Shown piece by piece: positions 17,942 to 26,166 of a stretch of DNA of 64,000 nucleotides. The stretch comes from Companilactobacillus nantensis DSM 16982. Lineage in GTDB: Bacteria > Bacillota > Bacilli > Lactobacillales > Lactobacillaceae. The stretch is taken from NCBI RefSeq assembly GCF_001435815.1, contig NZ_AZFV01000001.1, positions 157,175 to 221,174 of the forward strand, read 5' to 3'. The position numbers were made by a program, and so were the translations under genes. The notes under the pieces are model-generated. The model made no database searches, was not told the DNA's origin, and worked only from the letters and a program-made list of their open reading frames with translations. Numbering within the stretch: the stretch's first letter is position 1; each line of letters opens with the position of its first letter.

Positions 17942-18802
17942 ATGAATATTGATGCATTAAAAATGTTTGTCCAAATCGTACAAGCGGGAAGTATTTCTAA
18001 AGCCGCACAGCAAATGGGTTATGCTCAATCTAATATCTCTACCAAAATCCATAATTTAGAGATAGAACTAAACACCCAATTACTGTATCGGACAGCCCGA
18101 GGAGTAACTTTAACTGATACTGGAAACGAGTTATATCGGCAAGCAATTAAAATTATTCAATTAAACAACGAAACAGTTAATTTGTTGCAGCATCCCCAAA
18201 CAGTCGCCGGATCACTAAAAATTGGTACCCTTCAAACAGCTGCTTCAACTTTTCTACCAAAGATTCTTTCTGATTATCATCAAAACAACCCTAATGTCGA
18301 ACTATCCATCGAAACAGGAACTACTTTAGCCAGTGCTAAAAAGGTTTTGAATTATCAACTTGATGGCGCTATTATCGGCGGTCGAGTTAATGAAAAGGAT
18401 TTAGAATCCATTCCTTTAATGACCGAAAAACTTTGCTTAGTTACTGCTCAGGGTAGTAACGTAGATACCGAAAATGATTCTTTACTAGTTTTCCCCGTTG
18501 GCTGTGCTTATCGGAAAACCTTAGAAAGTTGGCTCGATTCACAACAAATCATGATTCATCATCCGATTGAATTCAACTACCTTAATGCCATAATTGCCAG
18601 TGTCAGTGCTGGACTAGGCATTAGCATTTTACCTGAGAAAGTAGTTCAACCCTACATTGATTCTGGAGCTATACAAAAAGTGGATTTACCCCAACGGTTC
18701 TCTACCTTACCAATCTCATTTATTTATCGTAAAGACTATTTTGCTGGACCCGCATTTGACAAGTTTCTTGATGGAATAAAATTACTTAACACTACTATTT
18801 AA
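17942..18802 (+). CDS. LysR-family transcriptional regulator
   Basis: 286 aa. N-terminal winged helix MNIDALKMFVQIVQAGSISKAAQ followed by QSNISTKIHNLE, then the periplasmic-binding-like effector domain. Closely similar to the LysR protein at 38850-39731 over its whole length, including the LNYQLDGAIIG and PIEFNYLNAIIASVSAGLGISILPEK segments. Divergent from the Asp-type hydrolase. Effector unknown. Confidence 0.88.
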   Translation: MNIDALKMFVQIVQAGSISKAAQQMGYAQSNISTKIHNLEIELNTQLLYRTARGVTLTDTGNELYRQAIKIIQLNNETVNLLQHPQTVAGSLKIGTLQTAASTFLPKILSDYHQNNPNVELSIETGTTLASAKKVLNYQLDGAIIGGRVNEKDLESIPLMTEKLCLVTAQGSNVDTENDSLLVFPVGCAYRKTLESWLDSQQIMIHHPIEFNYLNAIIASVSAGLGISILPEKVVQPYIDSGAIQKVDLPQRFSTLPISFIYRKDYFAGPAFDKFLDGIKLLNTTI

Positions 18803-18810
18803 TGGCAAAA

Positions 18811-18845
18811 AAAGTCAGCCATCCCACTTTGGGACCGCTGACTTT
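18811..18845. terminator. bidirectional terminator
   Basis: AAAGTCAGC...GCTGACTTT with TCCCA/GGGA inner stem, A- and T-runs on both sides. Confidence 0.85.
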
Positions 18846-18864
18846 TTTATTTGCTTAATACTAA

Positions 18865-19548
18865 CTAGTCATTAATAACAATTTGTTCAATTTGACGATA
18901 ACTATTTGCAATATAAGTTGGTTGAAAATCAAACTCATTAATATTTTTATTAGGATTAAACCAAATACTTTGTAATCCTGCTCTGGTAGCTCCCAAAATA
19001 TCGGACTGCAATCGATCACCAACCATAATGGTATTATTAGCCGTTAAATCCGGAACCTTTTGAAACATCGGTTCAAAAAATTTAACATTTGGTTTCGAAT
19101 AACCAATATCTTCTGAAATGAAATATTCCGCAAAATATTTATCTAAACCAGATCCGTGTAATCGTGCCAATTGAGTTCTTTTCACACCATTAGTCCCGAC
19201 AAATAATGTAATCCCTGCAGCTTTCAATTCACCTAACAAATCACTAGCTCCGGGAACAATATAATAATTGTGATTCAGCATCTCTCGATACTGAGCCTCT
19301 AACTTAACTCCATCAGCCTCAATTCCGAATAATGCTAAGGTTTTTGAAAAACGAGTATTTAACAACGGCTGTGATTGGGCACCAGCTTCAATATTTTCCC
19401 AAATCTTTTTATTAAGCTTTAAATATGCCTTCATAGCTTGATTCACATCAGGAACATTTTGTTGACGTAAAATTTCAGTAACGTATTCCATTTCGCCTCG
19501 ATGGAAATCTAAAACTGTGTCATCTAAATCAAAAATCATATATTTCAT
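18865..19548 (-). CDS. YjjG-family HAD nucleotidase
   Basis: 227 aa. IFDLDDTVLDF (motif I), VGTNGVKRTQLARL (motif II with a Thr-Asn), K in GYSKPN, and MVGDRLQSDILGA (motif IV). This matches the YjjG noncanonical pyrimidine nucleotidase group, which removes phosphate from modified dUMP/dTMP analogues. Second ATG at 19548 is used because it is closer to conserved sequence. Monocistronic. Confidence 0.82.
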   Translation of the reverse strand: MKYMIFDLDDTVLDFHRGEMEYVTEILRQQNVPDVNQAMKAYLKLNKKIWENIEAGAQSQPLLNTRFSKTLALFGIEADGVKLEAQYREMLNHNYYIVPGASDLLGELKAAGITLFVGTNGVKRTQLARLHGSGLDKYFAEYFISEDIGYSKPNVKFFEPMFQKVPDLTANNTIMVGDRLQSDILGATRAGLQSIWFNPNKNINEFDFQPTYIANSYRQIEQIVIND

Positions 19549-19623
19549 CATAATAATTTCCCTATCTTGTATTAACTAAGACTTTACTATATTCTTAACG
19601 GTTACTGCCACAAAAATCAAAAA

Positions 19624-19655
19624 GTTTGAGTCTTGATTTCTATCAAGACCCAAAC
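19624..19655 (-). terminator. terminator after the first VanZ gene
   Basis: GTTTGAGTCTTGAT...ATCAAGACCCAAAC hairpin just downstream of the stop codon of the minus-strand gene at 19660. Confidence 0.8.
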
Positions 19656-19659
19656 CTTT

Positions 19660-20169
19660 TTAATTACCTTGTTTAGTATATTGGCTTCGTTCAAAAAAAT
19701 AGTAATACATCATTGCCAAAATAAAGCCTGTTATTATACCAATCCCATTAGCTAAAACATCATTGATATCACTAATACGATTGATATAAAAAGTATGCGA
19801 CAAATAATACTGCATAATTTCAAATCCTGCACCGAGCGAAAATCCTATCGGCACAATTGAAATTAATGACATATTTGAAAAAATTCGTTTAATTAAAAAT
19901 CCCAACGGAATAGTTAAAATAATATTTTCGATAAAGCCTAATCCAATATAGATATAACGTAAATTAACTCTTCCTATACCAGCTGGCATGATATAAACTG
20001 CTGTACCAGTAAAAGATAATGGTGAAAACAAAATTGCGCCTAGAAAGGTCAAATAAGCTAGTCTAATTAATAATATTTTACGACGATTTGCATCATCAAT
20101 ATTACCAAGAATATAAAGTCCACCTAAAAATGCCAGACTCAATATAATTAATAACGGTATCCAACGCAT
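19660..20169 (-). CDS. VanZ-family membrane protein
   Basis: 169 aa with four to five hydrophobic helices. Segments LFSPLSFTG, NIILTIPLGFLIKRIF and the SDINDVLANGIG motif are the VanZ-like core (PF04892-type). VanZ relatives have been linked to low-level teicoplanin or lipoglycopeptide resistance, but most are uncharacterised. Very similar to the gene at 20921, with an XRE regulator between them. Confidence 0.82.
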   Translation of the reverse strand: MRWIPLLIILSLAFLGGLYILGNIDDANRRKILLIRLAYLTFLGAILFSPLSFTGTAVYIMPAGIGRVNLRYIYIGLGFIENIILTIPLGFLIKRIFSNMSLISIVPIGFSLGAGFEIMQYYLSHTFYINRISDINDVLANGIGIITGFILAMMYYYFFERSQYTKQGN

Positions 20170-20276
20170 CCATATCGCTCCTTTTTAACTTATTACGTCA
20201 ATCATACCGTTTTTTGGTTCAAACAAAACGAAGAAAGTTAGACTTTTTTGTGAAGAATGGCAAAAAATATCCGATA

Positions 20277-20642
20277 TTAATGTAAAAACATTGCTACATT
20301 GATAATCACAAGGCCAACAGCAATGACTACCCACCAATTTTTACTGATATAATCCCAAAAATTCATCTTTCCATAACGTCGGACATATGTATGTGTCTTA
20401 GGATCAAGCACAAATTCATCATCATCAATTTGTGGTTGATTCTTGATTCCGAAAACTAGATCATCCAAACCTACATTAAAAATTTCCGTTAATTTCACTA
20501 GGTTATTTAAATCCGGTGTTGAATCACCAGATTCCCACTTTGAAATGGCCTGTCTGGTAACAAAAAGTTTTCCCGCTAATTCATCTTGAGTAATGCCACG
20601 ATCAGTTCGATACATTTTTAATTGTTGCGCAAACTTTGTCAT
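20277..20642 (-). CDS. XRE-family regulator with C-terminal membrane segment
   Basis: 121 aa. Residues 5-60 form a Cro/C1 helix-turn-helix (LKMYRTDRGITQDELAGKLFVTRQAISKWE). A short linker is followed by one hydrophobic helix (NWWVVIAVGLVIINVAMF) at the C-terminus, so the protein is probably a membrane-tethered repressor. Located between two VanZ genes; it may respond to membrane or envelope state (inference). Confidence 0.85.
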   Translation of the reverse strand: MTKFAQQLKMYRTDRGITQDELAGKLFVTRQAISKWESGDSTPDLNNLVKLTEIFNVGLDDLVFGIKNQPQIDDDEFVLDPKTHTYVRRYGKMNFWDYISKNWWVVIAVGLVIINVAMFLH

Positions 20643-20873
20643 TATTATCCCTTCTTTATCAGTGATTAATTCTTAACTCTATTCTGTTATATATTCTGCA
20701 ATTGAACAAGCAAATCTTTAAGAGATTATGTAATAAAGAAAGTAAAATTTGCGCAACTAAAAACGTACAATCTTTTAATCAAACATTGATATATCAGGTT
20801 ATTCAACGTTGCGAAGTGTCTCTTCAAACAAACATTATTAATTTGCTACAACGCTGTTCCAGTTTAATCGACA

Positions 20874-20911
20874 ACAAAAGCGCCACGGAATTTACTCCAT
20901 AACGCTTTTGT
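20874..20911 (-). terminator. terminator after the second VanZ gene
   Basis: ACAAAAGCG...CGCTTTTGT with an inner GGA/TCC pair, directly after the stop codon of the gene at 20921. The rest of 20643-20920 holds no convincing gene. Confidence 0.7.
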
Positions 20912-20920
20912 ATTGCTACT

Positions 20921-21427
20921 TTATATCCATTTTTCCAATATTCTTTTCTCATAAACATATCGGTAAACCAAAACCAATGTCGCACCAATCACGATTCCAA
21001 TTCCATTGGCGACTACATCACTAATGTCACTCGTCCGATTAATCAAGAACATGTGTGACAAATAATACTGCATCGTCTCAATGGCAGCTCCTGTCATTAA
21101 ACCAATTGGTACCATTGAAACAACTGATACATTTGAAAAAGCTCGTTTGATTAAGAAGCCTAATGGAACTGTCAATGCAATATTTTCGATAAAGCCTAAA
21201 TCATAAGTTATATGATATAAATTTACACTCCCAATTCCAGCCGGCATGATATAAACCGAAGTACCGGTGAAAGACATTGGTGTAAAAAGTATCGTTCCTA
21301 AGAATGTCACGTAGATCAAACTAACTAATGCTACGCGACGTCGATTAAATTCTTTAATATTGTTAAAAAGATAGATTCCACTCAACAGCGACAAAATCAA
21401 AATAATAAATAATGGCATCCAACGCAT
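20921..21427 (-). CDS. VanZ-family membrane protein (paralogue)
   Basis: 168 aa, clearly a duplicate of the gene at 19660: both begin MRWxPL, share YLSHxFxINRxSDIxDVxANGIG and FTGTxVYIMPAGIGxVNL. Start set at ATG 21427 (AAGGAG 8 nt upstream), which matches the paralogue; an upstream TTG is not used. Single-gene unit with its own terminator. Confidence 0.82.
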   Translation of the reverse strand: MRWMPLFIILILSLLSGIYLFNNIKEFNRRRVALVSLIYVTFLGTILFTPMSFTGTSVYIMPAGIGSVNLYHITYDLGFIENIALTVPLGFLIKRAFSNVSVVSMVPIGLMTGAAIETMQYYLSHMFLINRTSDISDVVANGIGIVIGATLVLVYRYVYEKRILEKWI

Positions 21428-21625
21428 AAACAACACTCCTTTATTTAAATTTACTTTTAAGTTTTGATTGTTTGTTATTTAATTGATACTTCAATCCTAC
21501 TATCGGTAAATTTAAAGAAGCTTAAATCAATACGACTTTTCTGTGATAAATGTGAAGAAAGTATTAAATAGTTGGTCAAAAAAAGGTCATTCGAGTATTA
21601 AGACAAAAAGCTAATACTTAGACTG

Positions 21626-22177
21626 CTAGACTAAATTCTCAATAAGAATATCAATTATCTCTTCACCGGAATCAAATTGTTCAAACTTTAAATTTAATAC
21701 AGATTTAGGATAGTAATTATTTTTTCCCCAAGAACATCCTAAATCAATTATTGCAGAATGAGACCTTAATACATAATTATAATTACTAAAATAAGTGATG
21801 GTATTGCCAACTAATCTAACCTTTCCTTTGATTAACAAGTCACCTAAACATCCAATAACCTGTAGCTTTCTAGGAGTATTACCATCATTTTTTATTCTTA
21901 CGTGATGTTCCTTGAAATTCAATTTATCCCTTTTACAATCATAATAAAATCTACTGGGATTTTCATTATAATAATCTATACCGCATAAGTGCATAAAATT
22001 ATTCCTTTTACAAACCAAAGAAACTGTTTTGCTTTTGGTAATATAAGTAACTCGCTTATTTAGGAAATTCCTGTCATAAATAGCACAAGCTTTAACAAGA
22101 GTTCCCTTATACCTATTTAACATTTCAATGTCGGATGTGGTTGCATCATGCATACCCTCACCTTTACGCTGTCCCAT
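21626..22177 (-). CDS. PBECR4-like putative nuclease domain protein
   Basis: 183 aa, rich in Lys, Asn and Tyr and of lower GC than neighbours. The stretch NNFMHLCGIDYYN...FYYDCKRDKL, followed by GNTPRKLQVIGCLGDLL, resembles PBECR4 domains (phage-encoded barnase/EndoU/colicin/RelE-like nuclease families), which often occur as toxins or in mobile elements. Function is inferred from this pattern only. AAAGG lies 8 nt before ATG 22177; an alternative start MHDATT is possible. No adjacent antitoxin gene was recognised. The low GC suggests acquisition. Confidence 0.55.
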   Translation of the reverse strand: MGQRKGEGMHDATTSDIEMLNRYKGTLVKACAIYDRNFLNKRVTYITKSKTVSLVCKRNNFMHLCGIDYYNENPSRFYYDCKRDKLNFKEHHVRIKNDGNTPRKLQVIGCLGDLLIKGKVRLVGNTITYFSNYNYVLRSHSAIIDLGCSWGKNNYYPKSVLNLKFEQFDSGEEIIDILIENLV

Positions 22178-22251
22178 GCAATAATTCCTTTCGTGCTAAG
22201 TGTAATTTATTCCTCAATAACTATATACGGTAAAACAAAATAAAAAAAAGC

Positions 22252-22271
22252 TGCCAGTAATTAAACTGACA
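22252..22271 (-). terminator. terminator of the ABC-F transcript
   Basis: Minus-strand hairpin TGTCAGT...ACTGGCA followed by GC and eight T. It lies 268 bp beyond the ABC-F stop codon, so the 54-bp tandem repeat falls inside the 3' untranslated region. Confidence 0.65.
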
Positions 22272-22285
22272 ACTCTTCGAGCAGA

Positions 22286-22393
22286 TTTAGTTGTGGTCCC
22301 AGCGACCGGTACGCCCGTACGTCGTACATTTATGTCTGGTTTAGTTGTGGTCCCAGCGACCGATAGGCCCGTACGTCCTACATTTATATCTGG
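22286..22393. repeat. tandem 2 x 54-bp repeat
   Basis: Two adjacent 54-bp units starting TTTAGTTGTGGTCCCAGCGA with only a few substitutions between them. Each unit can fold (GGTC...GACC and GTACG...CGTAC pairs). The plus strand could encode an 18-residue repeat (VVVPATGTPVRRTF...), but the codon context gives no ribosome site. The only gene-free sequence between the ABC-F gene and the PBECR4-like gene. Confidence 0.85.
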
Positions 22394-22538
22394 TTTTATA
22401 GATGTCTGCTACATCTCTCTTACTTACAAACACATTATACAGAGGACTGGTATAAACTTCAAGAATCTCACAGATTATAATTCTATAAGATAATTGAAAA
22501 GATTTCTCTATCTTTTTGGTTCTGTATGCCTTCTTTAA

Positions 22539-24167
22539 TTAAACTTCTTTATCGAGTTCAGCAATTTGCTTTTCAACTTGGGGATTCAAACGGAATTCAT
22601 CATAAGTTGTATCTGCACGATCAACAACTCCATCATTCGTCAAGTAGATTAAACGATTGGCAATTGTTTGAATGAATTGGTGGTCATGAGAAGCGAACAG
22701 GATTGAACCCTTGTAGTCAATCAAACCATCATTCAACGATGTAATTGATTCCAAATCCAAATGGTTAGTTGGATCATCTAATAGTAAGACATTAGCCTTC
22801 AATAACATCATCTTCGAAAGCATAACACGAACTTTTTCTCCACCGGAAAGAACATCAACATGTTTAGTAACATCGTCTCCAGAGAACAACATCCGACCTA
22901 AGAAACCACGCAAGAATGTATCATCATCCTCGCCCTTTTCAGCAAATTGACGCAACCAATCAATAATTGGTGTCTCTTCATTAAACATGGCATTAAAGTC
23001 TTTTGGCAAGTATGCTTGGCTAGTTGTTACACCCCAAGTAATTGTTCCTGAATCAGGTGTTAAATCACCAGCTAGAACACGGAATAATGCTGTTGTCTTC
23101 ATATCATCTTTAGCTAAGAATGCCACTTTATCATCTTTGTTTAAAATAAAGCTAACATCCTTCAAGATTTGTTTGCCGTCGATTGTAACTGATAAATTAT
23201 CAACCTTTAACAAGTCATTCCCGATATCACGGTTAGGTACAAACTTGATAAATGGATAACGTCTTGAACTTGGTTGGATATCATCTAAAGTAATCTTATC
23301 AAGCATCTTCTTACGTGAAGTAGCTTGTTTTGACTTAGACGCATTAGCTGAGAAACGTGCAATAAAGTCTTGCAATTCCTTAATTTTTTCTTCTTTTTTC
23401 GCATTTTGATCTTGTTTCATACTTTGAGCAAGTTCAGAAGATTGTTGCCAGAAATCGTAATTACCAGCATAAAGTTGAATCTTACTGTAATCAAGATCAG
23501 CCATGTAAGTACATACTTTATTCAAGAAGTATCTATCATGGGAAACAACGATAACTGTATTTTCAAAGTTGATCAGAAATTCTTCCAACCAATCAATTGA
23601 ATCAACGTCCAAGCCATTAGTTGGCTCATCTAGCAAGAGAACATCTGGTTTACCAAAGAGTGCTTGTGCGAGCAAGACTTTGATTTTTTGACCAGCTGTC
23701 AAAGTGTTCATTTTAACTTGGTGTAATTTTTCAGGAATATTTAGTCCTTGGAGCATTTGGGAAGCTTCACCTTCAGCTTCCCAGCCACCCATTTCACCAA
23801 ATTTAGCTTCCAAATCAGCTGCACGCAAACCATCTTCTTCATTGAAGTCTGGTTTAGCATAAATAGCATCTTTTTCTTGCATGATTTTATAAAGCTCAGT
23901 ATGACCCATCAAAACAGTTTCCATAACTGTGTAGTCGTCATAATCAAAGTGGTTTTGTTTTAATGTAGCCAAACGTTCATTGGGTCCTAATTTAACAGAA
24001 CCAGTTGAAGGCGCAATTTCGCCTGATAAAACTTTTAGAAAAGTTGATTTACCGGCACCATTAGCGCCAATCAAACCGTAACAATTTCCTGGTGCAAACT
24101 TAATATTTACATCCTCAAATAACTTTCGATCAGCAAAGTGCAAACTAACGTCAGTAACAGTAATCAA
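22539..24167 (-). CDS. ABC-F family ATPase (YkpA/YbiT-like)
   Basis: 542-aa protein with two nucleotide-binding domains and no membrane segment. First domain: Walker A GANGAGKST, signature LTAGQKIK, Walker B LLLDEPTNGLD. Second: signature LSGGEKVR and LLLDDPTNHLD, but the P-loop is degenerate (AKDDMKTTAL). ABC-F proteins act on ribosomes; a few protect against antibiotics, others tune translation. TTG at 24167 is taken as start because GAGGA lies 8 nt upstream and the product begins MITVTDVSL as in relatives; the ATG at 24182 overlaps the ribosome site. Confidence 0.85.
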   Translation of the reverse strand: MITVTDVSLHFADRKLFEDVNIKFAPGNCYGLIGANGAGKSTFLKVLSGEIAPSTGSVKLGPNERLATLKQNHFDYDDYTVMETVLMGHTELYKIMQEKDAIYAKPDFNEEDGLRAADLEAKFGEMGGWEAEGEASQMLQGLNIPEKLHQVKMNTLTAGQKIKVLLAQALFGKPDVLLLDEPTNGLDVDSIDWLEEFLINFENTVIVVSHDRYFLNKVCTYMADLDYSKIQLYAGNYDFWQQSSELAQSMKQDQNAKKEEKIKELQDFIARFSANASKSKQATSRKKMLDKITLDDIQPSSRRYPFIKFVPNRDIGNDLLKVDNLSVTIDGKQILKDVSFILNKDDKVAFLAKDDMKTTALFRVLAGDLTPDSGTITWGVTTSQAYLPKDFNAMFNEETPIIDWLRQFAEKGEDDDTFLRGFLGRMLFSGDDVTKHVDVLSGGEKVRVMLSKMMLLKANVLLLDDPTNHLDLESITSLNDGLIDYKGSILFASHDHQFIQTIANRLIYLTNDGVVDRADTTYDEFRLNPQVEKQIAELDKEV

Positions 24168-24243
24168 ATATATAATCCTCATTTCTTCGAAGTAGTCTAG
24201 CTTGCATTATACGGGGAAATGTCATGATACGCAATGATATTCT

Positions 24244-24576
24244 TCACTTTTCCAACCAATTGGTACCTGCCTGAACATCGCTCCACTCGACGGCATCATA
24301 TTTGTTTGTCTCCACGCGTGCCCAATAATACAATTCAATCAAGGATTTTGGAAAATCCTTGGGTTCCTCAATATATCTAGTACTGATCTGTTGGAATAAT
24401 TTAGGAGCCAATTTGTCTAAATTATCGGTTTGTTCCAATATTTTTATATCTTGATCAACGATTACCTGCAAATCAGGACGTTTTTTCATTGCTGGATCAC
24501 GGGCAACTTCTTTTAATTGAATTAGAAATTCATCTATAAAAGCCTCAAGCACCTTATTTTTTACCTGCTTGTTCAT
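24244..24576 (-). CDS. hypothetical protein, 110 aa
   Basis: Not recognised. A mostly helical, acidic, soluble protein without signal peptide or cysteine. GAGGA lies 8 nt before ATG 24576, which is preferred to the ATG at 24606. It is followed after 76 nt by the ABC-F gene on the same strand, so the two may be co-transcribed. Confidence 0.65.
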   Translation of the reverse strand: MNKQVKNKVLEAFIDEFLIQLKEVARDPAMKKRPDLQVIVDQDIKILEQTDNLDKLAPKLFQQISTRYIEEPKDFPKSLIELYYWARVETNKYDAVEWSDVQAGTNWLEK

Positions 24577-24657
24577 GAGCTCATCCTCTAATATTCTTAA
24601 TGTCAAAATCCACCCATAATATATTCTATATTGAAATTTCTAACTACAAAAAAAAGC

Positions 24658-24713
24658 AAGTTTATAAAAAATCTTCTTCCCTACTTTGAGAAAAGAAGAT
24701 TTTTTATAAACTT
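24658..24713. terminator. strong terminator, 21-bp perfect stem
   Basis: AAGTTTATAAAAAATCTTCTT pairs perfectly with 24693-24713. It overlaps the stop codon of the gene at 24713 and has A/T runs on either side, serving both strands. Confidence 0.85.
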
Positions 24714-25459
24714 TAATTAATACGATGTGTTTCAATTTTTAACTCAATGCCATTTTCAGCATATTTTTTAATCATTGATTCAACACATTTATTTACAATT
24801 TCTTTACTACTTGTATCCATACTGAACTCAACCGTAATAGCGTATTCTTCCGAGAAAGCCTCCTCCTCCAAATAATGGTCGGTTAATCGAATTTTATTTT
24901 CATTTATAACTTCTAATTCAGTCTCTGTATAAGCTTTAACAATTTGGGTAGGTGACTCATTAAAATAATGGCTTTCCATTAATGAAAACATTGTTTCATC
25001 TGTAATGTATTTATTTAATTTTGCGTTTGGTTTTAATTTTGAAAACTCATTATCCATCCAAGTATAATTACTGATAAAATATTTAAAACACTTTTCTTTA
25101 TCCATAAAGGCTTGATAAATTACGTTAGTTGCTTCTAAGTTTTCGTCTTTTTCAGTACTCAATTCAAAAGTTTGACCACTTTCTTTTGTAAAGATTATAT
25201 CTATCCCACCTCTAAAACTTAAAAAACTGGAATTAACAAATTTTATATTTGGCGAAGGTTCATTATAATTATCAAAAATTTTCTGGAGGAGCCTATCAAT
25301 CAGCGATTTATATATCAACTTGTGTTGATTTTCATCATATCTTTCTACATTTCCATCCAAATATTCCATTTCTGAATCACTTAAATATGAGATATTATCT
25401 ACAAAATAATCGTAAACGTCCTGACTGTTCTTAAATTTATCGTATTCATTGTTGACCAT
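24713..25459 (-). CDS. hypothetical protein, 248 aa
   Basis: Not recognised. Acidic, Asn/Glu/Tyr-rich soluble protein of low GC, without membrane segments, signal or known motif. N-terminal part is helical (VYDYFVDNISYLSDSEMEYL), C-terminal part alternates beta strands. GGAG 9 nt before ATG 25459 supports this start; the frame begins at 25483. Composition unlike the neighbours suggests horizontal origin or a phage/defence-type accessory gene (inference). Confidence 0.6.
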   Translation of the reverse strand: MVNNEYDKFKNSQDVYDYFVDNISYLSDSEMEYLDGNVERYDENQHKLIYKSLIDRLLQKIFDNYNEPSPNIKFVNSSFLSFRGGIDIIFTKESGQTFELSTEKDENLEATNVIYQAFMDKEKCFKYFISNYTWMDNEFSKLKPNAKLNKYITDETMFSLMESHYFNESPTQIVKAYTETELEVINENKIRLTDHYLEEEAFSEEYAITVEFSMDTSSKEIVNKCVESMIKKYAENGIELKIETHRIN

Positions 25460-25705
25460 GTCATCACTCTCCAGTTTTATCAATTAATTAATTCTTGAAC
25501 AAGTAAACTCCATGCAAAAAAAACAATCAAATAAAAAAGTGAAGAAGAACTACTCGTTATCGTCTCCTTCCCTCTTTGACTAAAAGATATCTATTATGAA
25601 AACTATTTTCAATTGATTCCTTCAAAAAAAAATATTAGTTAATCAATATACAAAAGATTTTGTAAAAAAAATTCCATATTTCGGGATTAATTTGTATCGT
25701 AGTTA

Positions 25706-25827
25706 TTAAATAATAAATCCTTCTAGAAAAATGGATACTTGTATTACAAAAATTACTAGAAGTATCGAAACAATCATTCGTTTCAAACTGACCTTATTTC
25801 CCCCATACGAAGACGTGTTTTATCCAT
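25706..25827 (-). pseudogene. small single-helix membrane peptide with frameshift in a G5 tract
   Basis: From ATG 25827, GGAGG 10 nt upstream, a frame reads MDKTRLRMGEIRSV and stops. One extra G in the run of five G (25800-25804 on the plus strand, as C) would fuse it to a hydrophobic stretch SLKRMIVSILLVIFVI...FII ending at 25706, giving 40 residues. Alternatively TTG 25786 overlaps the first stop and could start a separate 26-aa peptide. Either phase variation, a decayed small protein, or a sequencing error. Confidence 0.4.
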
Positions 25828-26166
25828 TGTTAAATTTCCTCCATCATCAATTATGTGCCATTAAATATATTGCTAATGTTGTTGAAAGAATCCACAAACT
25901 GACATGAAACCAATTTGGAAGCCAAACTAAGTGGCAATGAAACCCGTATTCCAGTAACCAATCCCTCGATAATGACTATCACAAACGAATATACTCTCAA
26001 TCCCGCTATGCCAATAACAAAACTATTTACCCAAAGCTAGTTGACCATTTTTAAATACAATCCTGCTAGTAAAAATATTAAAAGAACAATACTTGGAATA
26101 GTTTCAACTATTCTTCGCACTTTATTCAATATTTAATTGTGGCCTTACTTATGTTCAAAAAAACAA
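25828..26166 (-). other. gene-free stretch with fragments of decayed membrane protein
   Basis: Minus-strand frames contain short open pieces broken by stops, for example WLLEYGFHCHLVWLPN and a 27-aa peptide from GTG 26120 to 26037 (MRRIVETIPSIVLLIFLLAG) with no ribosome site. They look like remains of a small polytopic protein. No tRNA or repeat was seen in 25484-25705 either, only very AT-rich DNA. Confidence 0.4.

Noticed and set aside
20702..20902. 66-aa ORF between XRE and VanZ genes
   Set aside because: No ribosome site, runs into the VanZ terminator from the other side, and composition is random.
22286..22393. CRISPR array
   Set aside because: Two adjacent 54-bp copies without unique spacers; no cas genes in the window.
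22293..22493. ORF encoding an 18-residue repeat over the 54-bp tandem units
   Set aside because: Explained by the repeat length being a multiple of three; no start signal and antisense to the ABC-F 3' region.
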